64,000 bases of DNA. It comes from Pagrus major (taxonomy: Eukaryota; Chordata; Actinopteri; Spariformes; Sparidae). The notes beneath the pieces were generated by a model. The model ran no database searches. It was not told where the DNA came from and worked only from the letters and a program-made list of their open reading frames with translations. The stretch is taken from the NCBI RefSeq assembly GCF_040436345.1, contig NC_133227.1, positions 26,408,671 to 26,472,670 on the forward strand, read 5' to 3'. The position numbers and the translations under genes were made by a program. Shown here one piece after another: positions 1 to 11,800 of this stretch (position 1 is the first letter of the stretch; each line of letters opens with the position of its first letter).

Positions 1-905
1 GATGCTATTGCAGCTACGCTAACCTCTTGTGGAGCCGCCATTGTTGCTCTCAAGCGAAGGACGCTGATTGATTGCAAGGTCAGGGTGAGACTTAACAGTT
101 TCATTATGGACACATTTATTTGTAATTTTGATGTTTGATGTTATGAACTACTCTGCAGATGTGAGAGCAGACAACCTGAGTGACAACACGAGTGGATTTA
201 AGGAAGCCAGATAATTTGTTTCACTCGACATATTTGATTTTTTGCGTAACGAACATTACAGCTGTAACAACACACATGAGATTTAGCATCTTAGTTTCAA
301 GGGGGTTCCTACTTCTCAATGATTTTATCACTCGAAAGCTTTTTAGACAAAATATTCTTTGAAATGCAGTTTTTCTTCCGTTAACATGATGCTGAAAACA
401 ATTATACTGGTTATGGTTTTATTGCTCTGATTATATTACACTAGTAAAGATGATTCATTGAAACACAAGACATAGATCACAACAAATGGTGCCAAGCAAT
501 AGTAAAAAAAAAAAAGGCAAGAGGGTGCAGACAGAGGTTGGCATCGTAAAAGTCTGCAGCTGATAACCATGAAATCGCTCCATAATGTGATAAGGTGGAA
601 ATCATGGGTCCTCCGGCACCACCTGGGATTTCCCGAGGAGCTGCTGTGACACAAGTTAAAGTTTGCAAGTCCGAATGAGATGAGTGAAGGAATTTTGACA
701 GCGGTGACGATGACGATGAGACAATCGGGAGTGGAGAAAGAGACTGAGACGAAGAGGAAGAAGAAAAATCAGAAACTTGAGTTGAACAAAAGTCCTTTCT
801 TGTCTCTGATTAGATATTGGAGTCTGACCTCAGGCAATCTGCTGCCTGCTCCGTCTGGAAATCCCCTTTATCCAACGAAAACACTCTCCATGTCTGGTCT
901 AGACT

Positions 906-908
<3 letters not shown>

Positions 909-973
<65 letters not shown>
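909..973. repeat. (GT)n microsatellite
   Basis: About 32 perfect GT units, the longest dinucleotide run in the window. A (CA)n run of about 25 bp follows at 1045-1069. Confidence 0.97.
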
Positions 974-974
<1 letters not shown>

Positions 975-1727
975 CTAGCACCGTGACTCAGCTCTTAATG
1001 ACAGACTGAGCCACCTGCTTCTAACCCCTTACACGCATGCACGCACACACACACACACACACACACACAGCTAACACCTGGCTATCTTTCTCACATCATC
1101 TCACCTGGATTCTGACGACGTTTCCACTCAGTAACATAATGCAGTGAGCACACACACGCACACAGGCACACACACCACCTGACATCATTCCTCAGCTCGT
1201 CACAGGTAGGGGGGTTACCTCATCAGTGATGTCATTTTTTTTTGACGCACCTATCTACTCCTCCTGCATCGCTGGGCTCAACGTTGATCAATACAGTTTT
1301 ATACCTGTTGACAGAGAATCTAAAGATTAAAGCTGAAGTTATGAGATTTTATAGAGAGAGTCAAAGTTTTCACCAGTTTCCAACCTTTTTGTTTGGGCTC
1401 ATGACGACTTAAAACGAAGAAATGTCTGCTTGCATATTGTGACCAGTTTAGCCAAAGAGGATTTTCTATATTTTTTTTATTTTTTTATTTCTGAAAGTGT
1501 GAAATGATCCATGAATTCACAACAGCCAGGAAAATAGATATGATTTCGTGCTCTTCTCTCCTGTCAGTCATCAACCTTGTGTTGGGATTCACTGGTTTTA
1601 GATGCAGCAGAGCCGTCGACCACAGGCATGTCTGATACAGAGTCGTGCTTTTGCTTTGATTCGATTTGTTTCAAGGTTGAGGAGAGCGTCATGTTGGCCA
1701 GCAGGGAACAAAGGGCCAAACTCAACT

Positions 1728-1795
1728 GATTCATGCTTTCTGTGATTCATGCTCTCACAGAAAGCATGAATCAAAAACCTGATTCATGCTTTCTG
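1728..1795. repeat. Perfect 18-bp inverted repeat plus a third direct copy
   Basis: The arm GATTCATGCTTTCTGTGA (1728-1745) and its exact complement (1755-1772) flank a 9-base loop. A third copy of the first 15 bases is at 1781-1795. Confidence 0.95.
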
Positions 1796-3054
1796 AGAGA
1801 CTATGACCGAAAGAAAGTCTGATTTATGTACCTGAGTGAACACAGTTTCATCTCAAAGCTTCTCTCAGCGCAGTCATCCTTTAATAGCTCCATCTTCACA
1901 TTGATAATCAGTGTAAAAAATAAATAAATATCACCAGACTTGTTGAATTCTGGCTTTTGTTTTGTTTTTGTGCTTTTGCTGTTGTAGCTGGCGTTAGCTC
2001 TTGTGGAGCTGCCAAGCATCGTTTGGAGTTTCTGTCTTGTGAAAAACCAAAATTAATGGATGCGGTTGGTAAAATTCAAAGTCAACATTCATTAAGATTC
2101 TGAATCGCGTTATTGTCATCTCTTATATCTCGTATAATCATTTGATCTCTTGTATTTTCTGCGCTCTGCCACTTTCTTATCTTTATTCAAAGTTAAACTA
2201 TCTTTTGACCTCACAGCTCTCACTACATTCTCACTGCACAGTTTACTTCCTGTGTCGTTTCCCCTACTCTCTGTTTTCACTGTTGCCTAAAAAAAGTAAC
2301 TGGAGGACCTTTAGTCGTATTTCACCTTGACAACCTCCCCCTAATTTCCATTCATTTTATCCTCATAGTGAAAGCAACAAGAAAAGCAAAACTGTGTCAT
2401 ATGTCAGTGCCCTGTCTGGACTACTTATTGTAAGAAACCGCCTCTTACCATCAGACACAAAAATATCTTCTTTCACCTAAATTCAGTTTGAGGAATCTAT
2501 TGCAAATCAGTGTCTTTTTGGGGGGGAGCATCAGAAGCAACATCATAATACAGCCGAGTGAAAATATATTTGCAGAGCTTTTAGGTAAAATAAACATTTT
2601 CCTAATCCCAGCTATAAATTTAGCTGCGTCAGTTCCCAAACATGACAGTGGAGGTACAGACTGTCACTCCTAAGCCCCCCCGCCCGCTTTATATCATCAC
2701 CCCACGACACTGCAAGAGACTTAAAATAAGAGACTTAAAGTGACAATGACTGGGGATGCAGGGACGCCAGTTTCCCTGGTAACCAGTGAGCCTGTGTCTG
2801 GTTAAACAACTTTGTACTGTTTCTGTGTCCTCATGCAGGCACAATAGTTAGACCCCAGAAAAGTAAAAGCTCGCCGTGATATCACTGATACGTCTGACAA
2901 CAGAGCAGCACAGCAGAGTGGGAAAAGTGGAAAAAAGACATTGGCAATACATTTATTTAAGCATCAAAAGTACTAGTAGTATTCAGCATTTCTGTGTTTA
3001 TCGGAGCAGTGTTTTGTGTGTTTTTTAAAATCTAATATCTGATAAAATAAATTC

Positions 3055-3190
3055 ATTTAAGTGAGTAAAAAAGTAAAAATTTTGCTTCCAAAATGTGGTG
3101 GAGTGGAAGTATAAAGTAGCAAAAAGTCAAGTACAAGTGCCTCAAAATTGTAGTTAAAGTATAATACTTGAGTAAATGTGCTTAAACTAG
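3055..3190. repeat. Teleost interspersed repeat fragment (AAGTACAAGTGCCTC type)
   Basis: It has the phrase AAGTACAAGTGCCTCAAAAT and ACTTGAGTAAATGTG, which I recognise as a common teleost repeat. Related pieces are at about 46820-46940 and 58440-58680. Confidence 0.65.
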
Positions 3191-4486
3191 GTCTGAATGA
3201 AAAATAAGTTTAAGTTAAATGTCCAACATGTATGAAAATGCCACCTCAAATGCATACTCCAAATAAATAGTGGGCAGCGTATCCCCAGTGTTACCGCTAA
3301 CTGCAGCTAACTGTAGCTGCCATTAGCTAATAAGCTCATTTAAGTGTGTAGCTAACGGTCATAATAGCAGACTCTGCCCAGGCTGCGAGCTCAGAGCACC
3401 AGGGGAGTGCTCATGTTGTTTATTATGGGATTATCACCTCTTAAGGTACAAAGTCATTAGGATCTAGCTCTGGTTAGCATGCTGACTTTATTAGGTATCT
3501 AGCAAACACAGTACAGAGACGTCTGTTTTTCTTCATTCTGTTGATAATTTAACTTATTTTGGGAATGAAATTTATTTTGTTGTGAAAATATGGACAGCTG
3601 TACACCTCCCAGTCTGTCCGAGCAAAGTCAGCTAGCTGCATGGCTAACTGAGCTAACTAGCTGATGGTAACTGAAGTAGGCAGCAGTTGTTTGTAACAAG
3701 TAAAGCAGTCGGTCCCTCAGGAGACACCCTAGATCAGTCAGAGTTGAGGCAAAGCAGCTGGAGGACTTGAGAGGAAAAAGCAAAAAAACATTTTCTCCAC
3801 AAAATATGATTCAGTTTCAACAACATAGTAAAATTATTTTGCTCTAAATAAGAATTGGTTTAAGATGCGTGTAGTTAAGAAATCACAAATCTAAGACTTT
3901 GAAGGGCTGAAGTGTTCGACATTATGATCCAGCTGGTCAATCCAGTCAGTTCTTTCATTTCTTCAGTCAACCATAACACCACTTAACACCATGCGTTTCA
4001 AAATTAGTCGATCACAGTTGATGCAACACCGCCACATCGCTTTGACTGTTCCTCAGATGTGACTGTTGGCTCGGACAATGGAGCGTAAAATACCGAGAGA
4101 GAAAAGCAGAAATGAAACGCGTCTGCTCGCTGTCGCACTTTAATGTGCAAGATTAACACTTGTTGACACTTACTGTATAGTTGCGTATGGGCTTCAGGTA
4201 TTACTGTACGTGTGCTACAGGAGTGTGAAGAAACAGTCTGCAAACTGCACGCTTCAGTCACCTGAGCAGAGCTTTTTTTTTTGAGTACTTTTTGAAGTGT
4301 TGCTTACAGAATCAGGGTGTATTCTTACATTTTCTTATTGTCAGCTCTGCAAAACCAACACTGAATTCCTCTGTGCCACAGCGCTCCACTTGTGTCCAAA
4401 AACTATATTGTCACTGAGCCACTCTGTTGCAGTTGGCATGTTCCTTCACTACCATGAACAACACTGACTCTAGTTTATTTTGGGTC

Positions 4487-4487
<1 letters not shown>

Positions 4488-4521
<34 letters not shown>
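4488..4521. repeat. (CA)n microsatellite
   Basis: Seventeen perfect CA units. Confidence 0.97.
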
Positions 4522-4523
<2 letters not shown>

Positions 4524-4930
4524 TCCTGCTGCTGTAAATACTCACAAGAATGTGTAACCAAACTAGTAACTGTGGTTTAAAATGGCCACAAAGAAATTTA
4601 CTTTTTATTCCTATTTTAATCATTTTTGCTAAAAACGACAAACTGCAAGCTGTTTTAGGAGACACGTTTTTTTTTTTTAAATCTGCATTTTTAGTAAGAA
4701 CGACTGGGTTTGGTGCATTGAGAGGCAGACTAAGGCATTGTTGGTTTTGTGTGTTTTCTTGGGAATTGTTATAGAATAATGGCGGTGAAGTTTGAAATGT
4801 TGCATTTCAGTTTTGAAACTGAGGTTAACATTGCTTCAGACCATATTTCTAGCAGTTTCTGGTAACTCCACCAATTTGACATGATGAAGTGTGTTGACAG
4901 TACTACTGCATATGTTGAAAAAAAGTAGTA

Positions 4931-5250
4931 TAAAGCCTTTTTATGGCTCCAGAGGAAGCTGCATGTAATGTAATAAACTCTCTCCAGTGATGTCACTCAG
5001 TGGCTAAGCTGCATTGTGGGTAATATAGGCACCAGGAATAAAAACGTGGAATAAATAGGCGATATCTCTGGTTCTGCTGTATCAATTTGTTTTTAAACTG
5101 TCCATAATGAGTCCAACCGTGTTACAGGAGTGCAATGCGACCAGTGGACTGCTTTTCAAAAGCTGCTGCCTACATTACTTACAATGCAACTTCACTGGAG
5201 GCAATTTATCTGATTATGTGCATCTTACTCTAGAGCCACGAAAGGCTTTA
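4931..5250. repeat. MITE with long terminal inverted repeats (copy 1)
   Basis: The ends are exact inverted copies, TAAAGCCTTT and AAAGGCTTTA. Pairing continues imperfectly for about 100 bp (TGGCTCCAGAG; GCATTGTGGGTAAT against its complement). There is no coding capacity. A second copy lies at 47279-47556 in the same orientation. Confidence 0.85.
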
Positions 5251-8200
5251 AACCTTTACTTACTTTTTCACATAGCAATAGTATTCCCCAAGACCTGTAA
5301 ACACACTTAACACTTTAAAAAGCATGTTAAAGTAAGTTAAGTAAAAGTTATAAAGTTTACATTTTTTGCCTTTTAATTACTCAAGAAAAATACGTTTCTC
5401 TGCAGATGATACTCTATTATATACTTGTGTTATCTTTATACATTTCATTTTCTTAAGTCTCCAAAGAGAAATAAGTTGCATAATAGCTCTCCTTTAAATG
5501 ATCAGTAAAATTCTAACACTGTAAAATATGTAAAACTATACCCTGAATCTCTTTGGGAGCTCATGTTCCCGTTTCTGTTTTACATTTATGAACTGATGAG
5601 AGTGTGAGTCACTCTGCTTTAAAACAACATGAAGGGAAACTGTGTTTTGCTTTTTGTCTTATTATTCATCACGTTTCATTTCCAAAAGAGTCATATTAGA
5701 CATGCTTTTTAGAATCTGTAGTTTTGCACTGTAAAAAAATGACTTTTACTATTAGTGTGACTTTTGATGTTCGGTCTTAATAGAAGTCACTCTTCCTATA
5801 CTTAGTATAATTTGTCAGCACTCATTACCGCCCTTACTGTAACAAAACACTACAAAGTTTCTTCTGGTCTTGGGCTCTTTTATGTACACCACACAGGCTG
5901 CTTGTCAACTCATTTAAAGGCTCAGATGCTGCAGCACTTGCACTCTCAGTGGTTATAACCACCGCAGCAACATTATCAGTGCAGGAATACCATTTTCAGC
6001 TCTCACTTCAATGTGCACACGTTCTGATACCGAGCTCACGCAGAGCCGGTTTGACTCAAATAGTTTCCCTTTTAAGTGTTTCCCGAGACACTGACATGGA
6101 GACCGTGAGATAGTTGCTGTAGTTGTCATTAGACGGCCGCTTTAAAAGGGGCATTCCAAAGAAAACTGCCCCATTACTGCTGCTAATTTTCCCCTTCAGG
6201 TTTCCCAACAACAAACAGGGCCGATAGCCGAAACGTGACTTACAGAAACCAGTGTCATGTTTCCATTGCTTTCAAGTGTGACACATGAACAGTCAAAATA
6301 AAACTTGTGTACATTGTGTTTTTTGATGTTAGCCATACAGTCATTTCAGGTAACTTGGGTGACTAGGAAAAGGGATGTTAAGGGAAGTAACATCTATCAT
6401 AAACAGTTAAATGGGGCTCTGGAGGTCATTTATCAGTTCCCTATTATTCAGTACAACATGAACTCAGATAAAATAATCTATTCTAGCCTGAGGGCAGATT
6501 CAAACTGATTATAGCCCTCTGGCAAAACAACACAGTGGCTGGTGTGGAGAAAATGCAAGTCCAGATGCAAAGATGCTGCTGTGCTGTTGATACTCTGAGG
6601 CAGGACTACAGCTTTTTTAGTTATCATGGCAGTAAATCTTTTCTCTGTTTTAGTGCTTTATAGGGAAAAGTAGCACAATGCTACAACAACCATGAGCCTC
6701 AGCCATCGTTGCTTTGCATAAGAAGCGAGTCATTGGCGCCAATCACAGCAGTAGAGACTTCCAAATCTTCATTGTTGAACTTGAACATAATACAGCGCAA
6801 TAGGTGCTGAATCCTTCCTAATTAATCCCATAATTGCAATTTATTTGTTTTCAGCTTTTTAACTGAACAATCTTTTCTCCTGCTGTGAGCGGTGCATGTA
6901 AAAGACATTTACGAAAGGGTAATTGGATGTTTTCTTGCCTCGGAGTTAATTAATACTTTGACTTTGATACAAAGCCAGTGTTCATAAAACTTTCAGATAT
7001 TTTCTCACACAGCTTTTATTCTTTCGATGATTTGATGACATGAAGCTTGATGAGCTTCTGTCTCCAACTATGAGTCACGTCATATTGTCTGTAAACACAA
7101 AATAAGGTCAGCCTTGAATAATTTGATTGGTTTTAACAAATGACATTACACTCAATTAAAACTTTCCGACCACAGTTTTGTCGTTTGTTTGCTGCAGTGT
7201 GGTGTTTCTCATGGAAACAAATGAGGAGTCCATGTTTTGTTGAGCGGTGCTGTTGTCAGTCTGAACACACCCTGAGGGTAAACCCTGTTTATAAGACGGG
7301 GAATTTACCCTGATAAAGACCTATAAATGTTGAGCCCAGGGTAGAGAGCAGGGGAGTCCCTTCTCCTTCCTTAAGTCTTCTCAAAGCTCTTTATAAAGGC
7401 ATTTATTATGATTTCTAGAGATTCACGCAATGTATAAGTGCGTTAAAATATCTGGTCAGCAAACCAGTACTGTTTTGTATTTTTTGTCCTGCTACATTTG
7501 TTTTTTTTCTTTGTCTTTATGGTCATTTAATCATTTACACATTCATGTGAAATCCCTGCGGCATACATATTTTGGTAGCCCAGGTTGTCCAGAGAAAAAT
7601 GATGCATATAACTTGATTATGCATCACAGGGTTGATGTTATACAAGCATTATTACACATAAAGACAAGGCAAACCAGAAATAGAGGGGGCAAAATAGGTT
7701 ACTAGCTTAACTGGAGGATTAAAATAGTGAATTCTTGCAGTTGGATAGATATGTGACTAATGAGAAAATGGTTTTGTTGTTGGTACGACTCAGGATGTTT
7801 GTTTACATGTATTTGTCATAGGGTAGAGCAAAAAACCAGGGAGGCGGAGGAGAAGGCGAGAATGAATCTGGGAGAGACCATAAAGTAATACAGGGGGGTT
7901 GGATACATTCTGGGAGAGGAAAGGAAAAGAGTTGTAATGAAGGAGGGAAGCCTGGGAAAGAGGGGTAAAAGGTAAAAGAGAGGTGAGAAACTAGGAGAAA
8001 GAAGGTCTGATCGGTGGAAGGGTGGAGGGCTGCAGGAGAGGATGAAGGAGGAGGAGGAAGAGGAGGGAGGAAGGGCGTGGTGGGACAGACTGAGGGAGGG
8101 GAGGAAGGATCGGAGTGGTGAGACAGGTCGACTGACTCAGTCACATTCCTGACGTCCAGATTTATAGTGGCTCGGGGTCCTGAAACAGGCCCGGAGCCGC

Positions 8201-8678
8201 GGCCAAATTACAGTCATCGAGAGCATTCCTCTGCTGCAAACACAGGTTAGCAGCCGGGCCGCCGCTAAAGTGCTAGGTGCTGCCTGTTGACAAATGACTT
8301 CCTTTGAAGGGCACAAAGAGGGAGACAGAGGGAGACGGGATATTTACTGTGCGAGGGCACAGAGTCGAGCTGTCTGTGTTTCTTTTGTTGGAAAACATTT
8401 CTGCTAAAAGTAGAGATGAAGTATGTTGAGATGGTTTGTTTGTGTGCATGTTTGGGGTGTGTGTCTGTGTGTGTTTTTAAAATGTGGGGACTTTTTTACC
8501 ACAGCTTGTAACTTGTGTTGGATAAACCAGTGAAACCAACTGGCGACATCAGCTCCCAGCGGAGGGTCCAACACACACAACACACTACTGTTAAGGGTGT
8601 CTCTGCATTTAATACCAGGTTCCCAGAGGACTAATAGCGCTAATAGCTCATTGGACCCGGGGCAGCTGACCTCACCTA

Positions 8679-8680
<2 letters not shown>

Positions 8681-8714
<34 letters not shown>
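8681..8714. repeat. (GT)n microsatellite adjoining a tcf7 splice acceptor
   Basis: Seventeen GT units end nine bases before the acceptor of the exon at 8724. Confidence 0.97.
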
Positions 8715-8716
<2 letters not shown>

Positions 8717-8723
8717 CCTCCAG

Positions 8724-8812
8724 GCGTTCACAGGCACCAGTCCCAGGAACCTCTCAGGGTACTACTCCCTCCCTCCAGGCGGCGTCAGCCAGATCACTCC
8801 CTCCATGGGCTG
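8724..8812 (+). CDS. tcf7: tcf7 coding exon A (central region; first exon visible in window)
   Basis: The open frame reads [20 protein letters not shown], the conserved central TCF/LEF motif (LSGFYSL in human TCF7; SPGGVGQITPPLGW in LEF1), and leaves phase 2 into the next exon. The donor is TG|GTGAGT. The first part of this frame (AFTGTSPRN) does not resemble the family, while the next frame over reads GVHRHQSQE, like the family's K-Q-(G)-V-H-R start. This suggests an indel or a divergent start. The acceptor is TTTCCTCCAG, directly after a long GT repeat. Confidence 0.85.
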
Positions 8813-11800
8813 GTGAGTCGCACACACACACACACACATCTGTACAGCTGTGACTCAGTCCTTTGTGTACCCGTGATGACCTCGTTATAACGCACAATCT
8901 TTCCACAACGTTAAAGGAACGCACCTTTCTGTCTGTTACATAACAAGAAGTTGATGTATAGCCGAAGTCGATTAATCCACAGAGAGCAGAAGTGAGCGTC
9001 GCCCTGGTTCCCTCAACAAAATATTGGATAATTGCAGAAAAGTTTTCTGATGCTACTCTTCACAAATGAACAAACCTTTTTTAAGTTTAAATTAAAACAC
9101 CAGAAGTAAAAAGCTAACATTATAAATGAACTCCATCGTGGCTTAGATGTCACCACCACAAAGCTTCTTACTACACTACACCACACACACTAAACTATAA
9201 ATTGATCAGTCTACGAGTTGTAGTGTTGAACCTGTGTTGTCTCTTTTAGCCACTTGTTAGCAGCCACCTTTTTAAAGACATGTAAACACTTTCATGTGTG
9301 TGGTATTTACTGATCTATATTCTGCCCCAGAACAAAATGTGAAAATCTCTTAAGCTTGTGTGAACCACAGACCTTTATACCAGACACCGAGAAAATAACC
9401 TGCAGATAACTCAGAAATAACAGTCATCATTGGTGCAGCCCTTAACTGATGCTACACACTTCTGTTGAGGATAACTGAGAAACAGTACGGTATGTACCAA
9501 ACAGTGAAATTATGTAAGTGATGGAGACTGAACATCTAGAAATCTCTGCACAAGAGCTTAATATATATATGAATAATTTAGTAGCTGACAATACACCTCA
9601 TACTCATTGTCTGAAATGTGAGCTGTTGCCGTTTTTTTGTTTTTGTTTTTGATGGAAACTGAAATTAATTAATTAGTAATGAATATAATCATTTGTCCAA
9701 CCCCAAGTCCAAAGTCTAGTCCAAACTAGCAGGCTGATGCACTACTGACCTGTAACCTTTGACCCTCAAACATTAAATTTGTCCCCAAAAAGACAATTTA
9801 CTTCAACCCTTCCAAACACCATCATCATCATCATCGCCATCATCATCCCACAGCACTGCATGCACACACGGTCTGACCCGGGTCAGTGTTACATACATCA
9901 CTGTCTCACCTGGTGTCACAGCAGATAACCTCAGGGCCCGTTAGCATGGAAACCACCTCCTTTGATCCTCTGTGTTCGGGACTCTTCGTCAACCTGTGGC
10001 CTCTGATCGAAACGAGGAATGCAGAAGTTTATTATGAAATGACGACTACATAATAACTCTTTTATTAACAATCTTGTCACAAACAAGTCCTCTGAGTGCA
10101 TGTTTCCACTGACGACTAAAATCTAATTATCAGTAAAGAGACTTAATGTGGTTTAAAACTGGATGTTGTTGCCAAGAAATCATCATCGTATACTGTGAAG
10201 GAGAAAATAGACGGCGGTGAGCACAAGTCATGCGACATCCTGTCACGGCTAAGCTTGCAACTTGCAGTCTTCCTCAAGATTGTGGTGGATTCTGGGAATT
10301 GTTGGCAGATTCAGGTAGACCCCGGCCTTCAAGCCTCCAAATTTAACCATTAAAATGCGTGGTTTTTGGCTTTTATCCGCTACGTTTCGAGGCAGCAGCA
10401 GCGGTGTAGAAAAACTCGGCCACATCTGTTCCATATTCAGCCGTTTCATTTGGAGTTTCCATCATTTTTGAGTCGATTGTGAGCTCTCAATGTCATGCTG
10501 GTTGATTGTGAACTTATAATGTCAGACGTCCATTGATTTATGGATCAACATAAATCCATTTATTACAACCTACAGTATCTGTGCCTGGACAAAATCCCCT
10601 GCAGGAGCAGTTAAAGGCTTACATCAAATGTCACGGAGATTTGGAAAACGGAGGCTTAAAACTTTGTGTGTGTGCATTCGCTTACATGTGTATCTGTTTT
10701 TCATGTCCGTCCCCAGACGTCTCTCAAGTCTGTTTTATCTTTTTCAGACTGTGGATTTTTTCACAAATATTATTAGCAGCTAATCTCCTTTAACCCAGAT
10801 TATCTGCTTGTTTCGGGCCCCTGTAGTGTGCTCCTTTGTTGACGGAGATGGAGGAGAACACAGAGAACGAGTTGGTTAAATGTCAAAACAGTTTCTGTTG
10901 TTTCCACTATTAGCCTGTTCTGTACTCCATGACCACCTCCGTATGTTCCCCCACCCCCCGGGGCTTTGCCGGGCTGGTTGGTGAGTCGTGTCGGACCAGG
11001 AGGGGGGTCAGGAATTATTTGAGATGTGTTTTGTTGTTTGTAAGGATGCAGCTTTGCAGCCTCCCAAACACGTTGCATTATTAAATACAGTGTGAACGGA
11101 GAGCTGAGGGGGATGTTTATAAAAGCCTCTTCAACTTCAGTGGAGACTGCAGCACAGCCTCCTCCTCCTGTCTCTTTGAGGAACTACGGCCTGTAGAGGT
11201 CGGATTATTCTGGGAAGGAGCTCGTTCGTACGTGTTGTCCAAACACATTCAAAGAGATGAGATGATGTTTAGATTTGTAGTCGTTAAAAATAGAAATACT
11301 TTCCAATTCACTCTGGACAAAAAACCCACTAACATGTCTTCAGTTTGATTCCAGCTCTGATGTGGACATGCCTCTCTGACATTGAGGCTTAAATATATTT
11401 CCATCATGAGCTCTCAGTTTTGATTGTCGAAAATTTAAAACATGATCTGTGATTCTCCCAATATCTTTTCAAAAACAACACTTAGCTGCTACATATCCCC
11501 AAAAATATGCTTGATACCATGTGGCCTATCTTTTTACAGAAGAATATGAAAAAGTAAATCAGTTGTCAGGGAATTAAACCAATGATCCGTTGATCTTGAG
11601 ATACCAAGATTTGTTGGTCCAACAGTGACATGGTCGTCAGATCAAATGGTGACCTCGTGGATTTGGAGGACCATGACAGCCTCCATTTAAGTAACGCTTG
11701 AACATCGCTTGGTCGGCCTTGAGACTGACGTAAAAAGCTGCTTTCAGGCGTGTTTGTGACGTCAAATGTGACACAAGAGAAAAAGAACAAAACCAAACGT

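Larger units (their letters stand above)
1..8723 (+). other. Sequence upstream of the first visible tcf7 exon; no exon recognised
   Basis: Probably tcf7 intron, because the exons for the beta-catenin-binding N-terminus must lie 5' of 8724. I searched for the conserved motifs (acidic N-terminus, EHF-S-P) and found none. It holds GT and CA microsatellites, a perfect 18-bp hairpin at 1728-1772, a MITE at 4931-5250 and interspersed repeats near 3055-3480. Confidence 0.6.

Noticed and set aside
680..1009. 109-codon open frame ending in a Val-Cys run
   Set aside because: The Val-Cys run is the translated GT microsatellite. The rest has no coding character.
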